This document shows, piece by piece, positions 14,400 to 22,072 of a stretch of 64,000 nt of DNA; the stretch's first letter is position 1; the number at the start of each line of letters is the position of its first letter. The DNA comes from Sphingomonas xinjiangensis (lineage in GTDB: Bacteria; Pseudomonadota; Alphaproteobacteria; Sphingomonadales; Sphingomonadaceae): positions 1 to 64,000 of the forward strand of contig NZ_JACIJF010000006.1 of the NCBI RefSeq assembly GCF_014199255.1. The letters run 5' to 3'. A program made the position numbers and the translations under genes. The notes beneath the pieces were generated by a model. It was not told the origin of the DNA. It saw only the letters and a list, made by a program, of their open reading frames with translations, and did no database searches.

Positions 14400-14892
14400 C
14401 GGTCTTGGTCTCCCTGAAAGGTTACGCTTCGTGCCGGGCCCTAGGGAAGGCTGGACGCTACGTCCACCGGGCGAAACGCGGTACCCGCGGTCGGAAGGTC
14501 AAAGTGTAGCACGCTCGCGCACGCGGATGATCCAGAGGTGACCGAATACGATTTGAAGCAACATCCCTTTGGGCGTGAACTCAAGTGTCTGGCAGAGATG
14601 GGCCCGCGAGCCGGCGCGAAACCCGGGCGATGATGGGGCATCAAATCGGACAAGTCGGGCTGGATCGATAAGCCCATCATTGTGGATGGCGCGTAGCTCC
14701 AGCAGGGGGAGGGCGTCGATTTCCGCCGAAGGTCCTCCGTTCGATCCGGGGCAATGTCCACACCGAATGCCTCACGTTGAGCGGCGGCATGGCGGATAAT
14801 GGGGCGGAAGCGGACAGGCGGCTTTCAGTTTCCGCTTTGCCGGCCTGGAACGGCTGAGAGTGGTGGAAGCGGACGTAGCAGGAGACGAAAGA
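14400..14892. other. Gene-poor intergenic stretch
   Basis: No ORF with convincing protein character on either strand. The only structure seen is the repeated motif GGGGCGGAAGCGGAC (14801-14815) and a shorter copy GGAAGCGGAC (14865-14874). The region lies just upstream of other small hypothetical genes and an insertion sequence, so it may be decayed DNA. Confidence 0.5.
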
Positions 14893-15220
14893 TCACCCAG
14901 ACTTTCGCTTAAGGCGGCTTCTCAGCCTACCTATTGTGCAACCGGTTAGGGGGTAAGCCAACGCGCCGAGATAGCCCACTCCTGCTTGTGCATCACCTCG
15001 CGACGGATCAGCATTGAGCCACGCGTGATACGCCATTGCCATCGCCAGACCTACGATCCCGGAAAGAACCAGCGCGCTCGTTAGGCGACGAAGACCAACT
15101 CCAGCGATGTATCCAAAGACCGAAGTAGCCAACATCGCAAATTCCATACCGGCTGCCCTCAGATTTTGTTGGGGATGATGCACCGGTTAGCGAAGGATCG
15201 CTACTGGGGCGGAAGCGGAC
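14801..15220 (+). repeat. Dispersed 15-mer GGGGCGGAAGCGGAC
   Basis: Exact 15-base copies at 14801-14815 and 15206-15220, plus the 10-base core at 14865-14874, within 420 bp of mostly non-coding DNA. The copies are separated and not tandem. Meaning unknown. Confidence 0.6.
14893..15147 (-). CDS. Small hypothetical membrane protein
   Basis: 84 aa from the ATG at 15147, which has GAGGG about 10 bases upstream; a longer start at 15183 is possible. Two hydrophobic helices (MLATSVFGYIAGVGLRRL.. and ALVLSGIVGLAMAMAY) and a basic C-terminus (GRLRSRLKRKSG). Not recognised. Its neighbour at 15221-15433 is also a small membrane protein on the same strand. Confidence 0.5.
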   Translation of the reverse strand: MEFAMLATSVFGYIAGVGLRRLTSALVLSGIVGLAMAMAYHAWLNADPSRGDAQAGVGYLGALAYPLTGCTIGRLRSRLKRKSG

Positions 15221-15433
15221 CTAAAGGGACCTCGGATTGCCACGAAGGAAAGCGAATACCCTCGCGACGGTGTAGCAGGTGGCCAGGACCGGCGCTCCAA
15301 CCAAGATCCAGAACCTTAATTCGCCTGCAGGAACTGATCCTGCCCACGCCAGCGTAAACCCGACCAGCCAGATCATGAAGACATCGAAGGTCACTGTCGC
15401 TGCGACCAGCCCGAAGATTGCGACCCTGCTCAT
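15221..15433 (-). CDS. Small hypothetical membrane protein
   Basis: 70 aa with two strong membrane helices (VAIFGLVAATVTFDVFMIWL and FWILVGAPVLATCYTVARVF) joined by a short loop. No family recognised. The ribosome site is weak. The downstream end overlaps the second GGGGCGGAAGCGGAC copy region. Could be a remnant of a larger gene interrupted near the insertion sequence at 15.5 kb. Confidence 0.45.
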   Translation of the reverse strand: MSRVAIFGLVAATVTFDVFMIWLVGFTLAWAGSVPAGELRFWILVGAPVLATCYTVARVFAFLRGNPRSL

Positions 15434-15493
15434 TGGCCGAGCCTAATCCCACGTCGAACGTCCGCAAATGATGCCGTGGACGGCTCTCCACCA

Positions 15494-16646
15494 CGGCGGA
15501 GTCGGTTTAATCTGCTCCGCTTGGATTGAGGAGGAGTGCCATGGCTGATGTACATGTGGTCGGACTGGATATCGCAAAGTCGGTCTTCCAGCTTCACGGG
15601 CTGGATAAGGCTGGCGCTGTCATTCTGCAGAAGCGATTGACGCGAGCGCGGTTGCTGCCGTTCTTCGAGAAACTCCCGCCTTGTTTGGTGGGGATCGAGG
15701 CCTGCGCGACCTCCCATTACTGGGCACGCGAGATCGCCAAATTTGGTCCTGAGGTGAGGCTGATGCCCGCCCAATACGTGAAACCCTATGTGAAGCGACA
15801 GAAGAACGACATGGCCGATGCGGAGGCGATCGCAGAGGCTGTGACACGGCCCACCATGCGTTTCGTTGCCGCAAAATCCCCTGATGAGCAAAGCGCGATG
15901 ATGCTGCACAAGGTGCGGCTGATGCTTAACCGTCAGCTGGTGATGCTCACCAACGCCATTCGCGCGCACATGGCGGAGTTCGGGATCGTCGCGCCGGTTG
16001 GTCGCGGTGGCGTAGATCGGCTGCTCCAGGTTATCGGGGATGAGGCTGATGAGCGTGTTCCTGCCGCAGCGCGTCAGTGTCTGCAGATGCTCGTTGCCCA
16101 ATTGAAGCTCGTGAAGCAGCAGATCCTTGAGAACGATCGCCAAGTCCTCGCCCTAACCCGTTCGAGCGAGCTTGGCCGGCGTCTCATGGAAGTGCCTGGC
16201 ATCGGCCCACTGGTCGCGTCGGCGCTGGTAGCATGCGTGCCAGACCCGTCGGTCTTCCAGTGCGGTCGCAACATGGCAGCGTGGATGGGCCTGGTCCCAC
16301 GGCAAAACTCATCCGGCGGCAAGGAGCGGCTGGGGTCCATCACCAAAGCCGGCAATCGCTATCTGCGGCAGATGTTGTTCGCAGGCGCGATGGCCGTGAT
16401 CCGGCGCGCAATGCAGAGCACACGCCGCACCTGGATCGTCCGCCTGCTCGAGCGACGCAAGCCGAAGGTTGCGGCCATCGCATTGGCGAACAAGAACGCC
16501 CGCATCGCGTGGGCCATGATGATGAGCGGAGAGCGCTATCGCGAGCCGACGGCCATCGCTGCATGAGACCGCGCGGCTGAAGAGGCTGCGCTGCGAGGTT
16601 GGAAAGGGCAAAGGAGCTATTGCACGAAAGCCGGTCGACACCGCCG
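15494..16646 (+). mobile_element. IS110-family element, IS1111-like, with imperfect subterminal inverted repeats
   Basis: One transposase gene flanked by CGGCGGAGTCG at 15494-15504 and CGACACCGCCG at 16636-16646, which are inverted copies with one mismatch. Subterminal inverted repeats are typical of the IS1111 branch of IS110. The match is only 11 bases in GC-rich DNA, so the true ends are uncertain by tens of bases. No target duplication is expected for this family and none was seen. Confidence 0.6.
15541..16566 (+). CDS. IS110 family transposase (DEDD recombinase)
   Basis: 341 aa. N-terminal DEDD RuvC-like domain starts with VVGLDIAKSVFQLHG (first Asp), then GIEACATSHYWAR (Glu) and KRQKNDMADAEAIAEA (two Asp near residues 98-101). 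The C-terminal Transposase_20 domain has LMEVPGIGPLVASALVA and MAAWMGLVPRQNSSGGKERL with the catalytic-serine region typical of IS110. Start ATG at 15541 follows GAGGAG. Length matches intact family members, so the enzyme looks functional. IS110 transposases work with an RNA guide encoded in the element's non-coding ends. Confidence 0.95.
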   Translation: MADVHVVGLDIAKSVFQLHGLDKAGAVILQKRLTRARLLPFFEKLPPCLVGIEACATSHYWAREIAKFGPEVRLMPAQYVKPYVKRQKNDMADAEAIAEAVTRPTMRFVAAKSPDEQSAMMLHKVRLMLNRQLVMLTNAIRAHMAEFGIVAPVGRGGVDRLLQVIGDEADERVPAAARQCLQMLVAQLKLVKQQILENDRQVLALTRSSELGRRLMEVPGIGPLVASALVACVPDPSVFQCGRNMAAWMGLVPRQNSSGGKERLGSITKAGNRYLRQMLFAGAMAVIRRAMQSTRRTWIVRLLERRKPKVAAIALANKNARIAWAMMMSGERYREPTAIAA

Positions 16647-17029
16647 GATCAGACCACCCTACAACGCCCAAGCACCCCCAAGTGCGAGCAAGTGATCAGG
16701 GATCCGATCTGCGGAAGGCATTATGGCCAGCGGCAACGACAGCCGCACAACAGGCCGGACACATGGCCGCACCGACCACCGAGTGCACACGCTCACCAAA
16801 CCCTTGCCAACGGAGAGCCGTCCACACATGGGCGAAAGCCGACAGGCTGCTTCCAGGGTCCGCTCTGCCTATCAGGAGCGGCTGACATTGTGGGAACGGG
16901 AAGGGCCGGTTTTGGGCGGAACCTTGGAATGCCGCTCCTCACGTTCGATTGCTTTCATCCTCGTCGCCCCCTCGTACCCTTTGCAAGGCATCTTCCACTC
17001 GCCATGCTTAGCGGTAGGGGGAGCTTCGG
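16647..17029. other. Intergenic stretch downstream of the insertion sequence
   Basis: No supportable gene. Overlapping frames of 60-160 codons exist but have low-complexity Arg/His/Pro composition typical of GC-rich antisense reading. May include the true right end of the IS element and debris. Confidence 0.45.
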
Positions 17030-17584
17030 ATGTTCGATTCGATTGGTGCGTTCACGAAACAATTTACACCTATAGAGGGAGGATACCTTTACTACCCTTC
17101 TAAGAAGGCCGGCGGTAAGCTCGTAACCGCTGACGAATATGAGCAACTGACCGACAGCTGGCGTAAGGTAGCCGGACGACGCGGCATTTGGACTGCCGTT
17201 GGCATCGTAGTGCTGGCGATCTTCGTTTGGACCGCTATCTCGGAATTACTATCACTGCCCGATTGGTCCGACCGGATCATCATTGCTGCATCCGTCATCG
17301 GCATATCAGCATGGCTACTCTGGGCCAGCTTTGCTCCGCGTCGTCTCGTTCGAGACCGGTCCGCGATAGTGCCTCCTAGGCCGACTTCAGAGGCAAGGCG
17401 TCAAGCTCGCGCATTGCTCAATTGGCGCTTCATCATCTTTGCGCTCCTGTTCACCGGCGTCGCCTTCCTTGGTTCGTTCAACTCGCTGGATCGCGATCTT
17501 AGAACGTGGGCGTGGCTGATCGGAAGCGGTGCGTTCTTTGGCCTCTATATCTGGATAGCCATCCAGAAGTTTCGGGACAGGTAA
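17030..17584 (+). CDS. Hypothetical four-helix membrane protein
   Basis: 184 aa. A cytoplasmic-looking N-terminus (FTPIEGGYLYYPSKKAGGKL, a tract seen in small inner-membrane proteins) precedes four membrane helices: about 52-70, 84-101, 132-150 and 160-178. Start ATG has AGGGGG eight bases upstream. GC and codon use appear lower than in the core genes. No named family is recognised. Stands alone between the IS element and another small hypothetical on the opposite strand. Confidence 0.75.
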   Translation: MFDSIGAFTKQFTPIEGGYLYYPSKKAGGKLVTADEYEQLTDSWRKVAGRRGIWTAVGIVVLAIFVWTAISELLSLPDWSDRIIIAASVIGISAWLLWASFAPRRLVRDRSAIVPPRPTSEARRQARALLNWRFIIFALLFTGVAFLGSFNSLDRDLRTWAWLIGSGAFFGLYIWIAIQKFRDR

Positions 17585-17634
17585 GCTTCTCGCTTTTCGT
17601 CTGTCGGCCAGTCCCAAATGTCCGCTGATGGGCG

Positions 17635-17889
17635 CTAATTGCCATCCTCGCGCTCTAGATCCGTGAGCAGATCAGTAAGCTGCCGGCGACGTGATGGTGC
17701 ATACGCCGGGTCTTTCCCGCGGATGTCGTCGTCGTCGGCCCAATAGCTAAGGCCATGCCACGCCTTCCGCTCAGCGCCCCTCAGCTGCGCTGGATCGGCA
17801 ATCGCCGCATCGAGCTCGTCGTTCGTCATATCACCGCCGGCAATCACTCGCCGGAGACTGCGGATCAGGAAGGTGCGAGCGTCGACCAT
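17635..17889 (-). CDS. Small hypothetical protein
   Basis: 84 aa, acidic, soluble. Contains MTNDELDAAIAD near residue 21 and WADDDDIRGKDPAYAPSRRR, reading like a real small protein with helical ends (LTDLLTDLERED). Alternative internal ATG at 17829. Not recognised. Convergent with the membrane protein at 17030. Confidence 0.6.
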   Translation of the reverse strand: MVDARTFLIRSLRRVIAGGDMTNDELDAAIADPAQLRGAERKAWHGLSYWADDDDIRGKDPAYAPSRRRQLTDLLTDLEREDGN

Positions 17890-18234
17890 GCGGGGAGTTT
17901 GTCAGACTGCTGCCAGCCTAGGAAGGTCTGCATTCGGGAGACGCCAAGGCGATGCTGAATGACCGATTTTGGGCGCAAGCGGTCATTCCGGTTCATCGGT
18001 TCGTGCACCGCTTTCCCCAAGCATAGCGCGCGGCCGCTCCCCCCTTCCAACAGCGTTGCTGACAGCCCGTGCGCCGGAGATATGGGGAGCGCTGGCCTGC
18101 CATGGAGCGATTGCCTTGACCTGCTGGTGGTGCACAGCCCGAGCACCTTGAACAGTCTGACGCTGCGCGGCGGCGGCAACTTGGCGGCGTTCACCGCGTT
18201 GCCCTTCATGATCTAAGCAAGTTCGGGAGTTTCG
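17890..18234. other. Intergenic stretch
   Basis: Nothing supportable. Frames open on both strands but their products are low-complexity and lack a ribosome site. It should hold the promoter of the downstream GH1 gene, but no -35/-10 pair stands out. Confidence 0.4.
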
Positions 18235-19542
18235 ATGGCCAATTTCATGTTCGCGACGGGCATCGAGAACAGCATCCCGACGATCAACCAGGGCCGCACG
18301 CGCATCGACCAGATGGAGCTGTGCCACCATTATGACCGGTGGCGCGAGGACTTCGATCTGGTCGAGGAAATGGGGATCCAGTATCTCCGCTTCGGACCTC
18401 CGCTCCACCGTGCCTATCTGGGTCCGGACCGCTATGATTGGGAATTCGCCGACCGGGCACTGAACGACCTGCGGGCGCGCGACATCACCCCCATCGTCGA
18501 CCTGTGCCATTTCGGCGTGCCCGACTGGATCGGCAATTTCCAGAACCCGGATTTTCCCGAACTGTTCGCGCGCTATGCCGCCGCGTTCGCCGAGCGCTAT
18601 CACTGGATCCAGCTCTACACCCCGGTCAACGAGATGTTCATCTGCGCGACCTTTTCGGCGCAATATGGCTGGTGGAACGAGCAGCTGTCGGGCGACTGCC
18701 ACTTCGTGACGGCGCTAAAGCACATCGTGAAGGCCAATGTGCTGGCGATGGAGGCGATCCTGAAGCGCCGGCCCGACGCGATCTTCATCCAGAGCGAGAG
18801 TTCGGAATATTTCCACGCCGACAGCCCCGCGGCGATCGGCCCTGCCGAAGTGATGAACGCCAAGCGCTTTCTGAGCCTGGACCTGAACTATGGCCGGCGG
18901 GTCGACAGCGAGATGTACGAATATCTCATGGATTGCGGGATGAGCCGGGAGGAATATCACTTCTTCTTAGGGAGGAAGTTGAAGCAGCACTGTATCCTGG
19001 GCACCGATTATTACTGGACCAACGAACACCGCGTGCATGCCGATGGCAGCACGCGAGCCTCTGGCGAGGTGTTTGGATATTCGGAGATCACGCGGCAATA
19101 TTACGGCCGCTATGGCCTGCCGGTGATGCATACCGAGACCAATCTGCACCAGGGGCCGAACGGCGACGAAGCCGTGAACTGGCTGTGGAAGGAATGGGCC
19201 AACGTCCTGCGGCTGCGCAATGTCGGCATCCCGACGGTGGGCTTCACTTGGTATTCGCTGACCGATCAGGTGGATTGGGACACCGCGCTGCGCGAGCAGA
19301 ACGGCACCGTCAATCCGCTGGGGCTGTTCGACCTGGACCGCAAGATCCGGCCGGTGGGACAGGCGTTCAAGCAACTGATCCGCGACTGGCGCGACGTGCT
19401 GCCGGCGCAGAGCGTGTGCCTGGTGGTGCCGGTAGTGCCGCCGTCGCATGCCGGGCGCCAGGATGCGATCGAGCAGGAGGCGCGGCTGGCGGGGATGCTG
19501 AAGCGGCCGCCGGCGGAGGTGGGGGATATTTCGGGGGGTTGA
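18235..19542 (+). CDS. Family 1 glycosyl hydrolase (beta-glycosidase-like)
   Basis: 435 aa, no signal peptide, so probably cytoplasmic. TIM-barrel GH1 features: QYLRFGPPLHRAYLG, VDLCHFGVPDWIG, the acid/base glutamate in YTPVNEMF (classical motif is NEP, here NEM), and the nucleophile glutamate in PVMHTETN (classical TENG, here TETN). Both active-site loops therefore depart from standard beta-glucosidases. Convergent with a second, fused GH1 gene that keeps the classical NEP. Substrate unknown; a role in modifying an envelope glycan with the neighbouring sugar genes is inferred. Confidence 0.88.
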   Translation: MANFMFATGIENSIPTINQGRTRIDQMELCHHYDRWREDFDLVEEMGIQYLRFGPPLHRAYLGPDRYDWEFADRALNDLRARDITPIVDLCHFGVPDWIGNFQNPDFPELFARYAAAFAERYHWIQLYTPVNEMFICATFSAQYGWWNEQLSGDCHFVTALKHIVKANVLAMEAILKRRPDAIFIQSESSEYFHADSPAAIGPAEVMNAKRFLSLDLNYGRRVDSEMYEYLMDCGMSREEYHFFLGRKLKQHCILGTDYYWTNEHRVHADGSTRASGEVFGYSEITRQYYGRYGLPVMHTETNLHQGPNGDEAVNWLWKEWANVLRLRNVGIPTVGFTWYSLTDQVDWDTALREQNGTVNPLGLFDLDRKIRPVGQAFKQLIRDWRDVLPAQSVCLVVPVVPPSHAGRQDAIEQEARLAGMLKRPPAEVGDISGG

Positions 19543-19660
19543 GCGGGGAAATCCTGCCGGCGCGGGAGGGGGAGCGCCTCGGGCCAAGCCGCTTGGGGGA
19601 GAGCCCCATCCACCAGCTGCGCTGGTCGCCCTCCCCGTGCCGGGGAGGATTTCGTCGCGA
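19543..19660. repeat. REP-like palindromic intergenic repeat
   Basis: Contains CCACCAGCTGCGCTGGTCG and CCTCCCCGTGCCGGGGAGG, two nested palindromes. A diverged copy with the same order of elements lies at 24470-24630. Located between convergent genes, where it can also act as a terminator. Confidence 0.6.
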
Positions 19661-21862
19661 TCAGGCGGCGGTGCGGTGTTCGGTGGCGCGGGCGCGGGCG
19701 ACGCTTTGCGTGAACGCTTCGAGGGCGCGGGCGAAGGAAGGCATCACCACACCGCGTTCGCTGCCCAGCGCGGCGTTGGCGGGGCGTTGCGCCTTCCACC
19801 CCAGCGTTTCGCCCGGAACCGCGTCGATCAGGCTGGGGTCCAGACCGGCGGCCTCGGCCACGCGGACGGCGAACGCGGCCCAGCTGAGCGCTTCATCGTT
19901 GGCGAGGTGCCAGATGCCCTCGGCGCCGTCGATCAGCAGGTCGAGCGTGGTGTTGCACAGATGCGGGACATAAGTGGGGGTGACGACCGAATCCGATGCC
20001 GCGGCGAAGCGCTGGCCGCGGCTGAGCGTCTCCACGACATGGACCGGGAAATTGTGCCGGTCGTGCGGCGAGAAGAATGCCGCGGTGCGGATCATCAGGT
20101 GCTTGCCCGGCAGCGCGGCGATGCCCGCCTCAGCCTGGGCCTTGCTGCGGCCATAGACGTTTAGCGGCGCGGGCACGTCGCGTTCGGTGTAGGGCCGTCC
20201 GGCCGTGCCGTCGAACACCAGGTCGCTCGAGAAGCTGACGGTCGGGATGCCGCGCGCGGCGCAGGCTTGGGCAAGGCGGACGGCGCCCTCGGCGTTGGCG
20301 GCCATGCAGGCGTCGGCCTCCTCCTCGGCATCGTCGACGCGGACCCAGCCGGCGGCATTGATCACCGCCCAGGGCTTGTAGCGGTCGAGCGCGGCGTCGA
20401 TGCTCGCGGGATCAGACAGGTCGAGATCGGCACGGCTGGTGAGGACATGGACGATGTCGCGGTGCGCGGCGTAGCGGGCCAGCGCCTGGCCGAGCGTGCC
20501 GGTGGCGCCGGCGATCAGCACGGGCGGCGAATTGCCCAGATCGCTCCACCGGGGGGACAGGAGATACTCGCGCATCGGCGCAGGGCGGGGAGTGACCGGG
20601 TGTTCGATGCGGATGTTGCGGCGCCACCAGCCCTGGCCGGCCATCACCGGATGCTTGGGCGCGTCGCTGCCGAGCCCCTTGAGCAACGGGACCATCGCGG
20701 TTTCGCGCGGGGTGCCCGCGCTGACATCCCACACGCCGGGTTCATAGATGCCGGGCGCGGTGAGCAGGGTGTTCCAGCCGCAGCTGCCAAACAGGGCCCA
20801 GCTGGTGACCGCGCGCAGATCGACGCCCTCGCCCCGCAGCTGGTGCGCCGCGTCCCAGGCGTCGGCCATCCAGCGCATCTGCTCCTCACGCGTGCAGCCA
20901 TTATGCGCTTCGGTGATGGCGATGGGGATGCCGTAGCGCTCCCAGGTCTCACGCAGCACGCCGATGAAGCCGGGCGGCGGCGGCGTGAGGACGCGGATCG
21001 CCTCGGTATCGGCGAATTGCTGCTTGCCGTTGCCGCCACGGGTGTGCGCGGGATAGCGCTGCATGCGGTGATCGAGGAAGCGATCGCTGGTGAGGTAATG
21101 GTTCACCCCGATGATGTCGGGCGGGCATGGGGCGTCGGCGATGGCGCGCAGGCGGTCCTCGAAGCCATGGCGGCAGATGCGGCGCCACAGATCGTGCTGC
21201 GGCGTCACGCGCCCGCACAGCAAGTCCCAGCTCATCCAGCGCCGGGCATTGTCGAATGCGGCCTGCTCGCGCACGGCAGTGGTGGAGAAGGTGCGGCCGA
21301 GATCGTCGGTCTGGATCAGCTTGGCGTGCGGGATCACCTCGCGGATCGCCTGCATCGATAGGCGCACGGCATCGATCTGGTTGAGAAGGGTCTGCCAGAA
21401 CGCGCCCTCGTCCTGGGTGTGGGGATACCAATGGCCATATAGCGCGGAGAAGCGCGCGGTGGTCACCGGTTCGTTTACCGGGGTCCATTCGGTGATCCAG
21501 GGATAGCGCTGCGCGACGGCGCGGGCGTGCTTGGCGAGACCGGGGGCGAAGCTGTCGGCGAGCATGTCGGTGTAGCGCGGGCCGCTGCCGTGATGGCACA
21601 GCCCGGCGATCGGACGCATGCCGAGTTCGCGCAGGCGGTTCAGCCGCTGGTCGGTCCAGGCCCAGTCGTGCTGGTCGGGATGTTCGGGGGAAATGCGTTC
21701 CCACAAGACGGGATAACGGACGGCGTGGAGGCCGAGCTGCGCCATCCGGTCGAGATCGTCGTCGCGATCATGGTGGCCGCTGAGCACCGACTGGTCCTGA
21801 AAGCGGTCGCCGATGCGGTTCACGGTGGGCTCCGGACCACCCCAGAGTTCTAGAAGATCCAC
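19661..21862 (-). CDS. Fusion: GH1 glycosidase-like domain + RmlD-type dTDP-4-dehydrorhamnose reductase-like domain
   Basis: 733 aa from the GTG at 21862, which has AAGGGGAG just upstream; the frame stays open further upstream but without a ribosome site. Residues about 1-415 are GH1-like (LHAVRYPVLWERI; acid/base WTPVNEPV; nucleophile IAITEAHNG). Residues about 440-730 are a short-chain reductase of the RmlD type: LIAGATGTLGQALARY (GxxGxxG), SSDLVFDG and YGRSK (catalytic Tyr and Lys). RmlD makes dTDP-L-rhamnose in the cytosol, so joining it to a glycosidase is odd. Divergent from the GT/UDP-galactopyranose mutase fusion, with about 210 bp between. Confidence 0.9.
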   Translation of the reverse strand: MDLLELWGGPEPTVNRIGDRFQDQSVLSGHHDRDDDLDRMAQLGLHAVRYPVLWERISPEHPDQHDWAWTDQRLNRLRELGMRPIAGLCHHGSGPRYTDMLADSFAPGLAKHARAVAQRYPWITEWTPVNEPVTTARFSALYGHWYPHTQDEGAFWQTLLNQIDAVRLSMQAIREVIPHAKLIQTDDLGRTFSTTAVREQAAFDNARRWMSWDLLCGRVTPQHDLWRRICRHGFEDRLRAIADAPCPPDIIGVNHYLTSDRFLDHRMQRYPAHTRGGNGKQQFADTEAIRVLTPPPPGFIGVLRETWERYGIPIAITEAHNGCTREEQMRWMADAWDAAHQLRGEGVDLRAVTSWALFGSCGWNTLLTAPGIYEPGVWDVSAGTPRETAMVPLLKGLGSDAPKHPVMAGQGWWRRNIRIEHPVTPRPAPMREYLLSPRWSDLGNSPPVLIAGATGTLGQALARYAAHRDIVHVLTSRADLDLSDPASIDAALDRYKPWAVINAAGWVRVDDAEEEADACMAANAEGAVRLAQACAARGIPTVSFSSDLVFDGTAGRPYTERDVPAPLNVYGRSKAQAEAGIAALPGKHLMIRTAAFFSPHDRHNFPVHVVETLSRGQRFAAASDSVVTPTYVPHLCNTTLDLLIDGAEGIWHLANDEALSWAAFAVRVAEAAGLDPSLIDAVPGETLGWKAQRPANAALGSERGVVMPSFARALEAFTQSVARARATEHRTAA

Positions 21863-21987
21863 GCGTTCGCTCCCCTTGGTGCCTTGGCTGCACTGCGGTT
21901 CAACAGGCGACAACGGCGGGGCCAGCGAATCGTTGCACTTGCGTGCCGGGAGGCGAGAAGAAGTTCCGGTTAAGTAAACACACATCA

Positions 21988-22003
21988 ACTCAAAGGGTTG
22001 AGT
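21988..22003. promoter_or_regulatory. Inverted repeat in divergent promoter region
   Basis: ACTCAA-AGGG-TTGAGT, a perfect 6-bp inverted repeat with a 4-base loop, between the two fused sugar genes. Could be an operator or a weak hairpin. Confidence 0.4.
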
Positions 22004-22014
22004 CTTTCGCAGCC

Positions 22015-22039
22015 GGAACTTTCCTCCGAACCCCCCGTT
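22015..22039 (+). promoter_or_regulatory. EcfG-type general stress promoter
   Basis: GGAAC at 22015-22019 and GTT at 22037-22039, spacing 17, match the alphaproteobacterial EcfG (PhyR-controlled) promoter pattern GGAAC-N16/17-(C)GTT. The start codon of the downstream gene is 34 bases further. Inferred from pattern only. Confidence 0.5.
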
Positions 22040-22072
22040 CTTGTTGTTCATTCAACAGCAAGGTTCTCCTCC

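Noticed and set aside
16636..17029. Right flank of the IS as a second mobile gene
   Set aside because: No transposase motif; frames are low-complexity.
17865..18216. Overlapping frames on both strands before the GH1 gene
   Set aside because: Translations are Arg/Ser/Pro-rich without structure, typical of GC-rich non-coding DNA.
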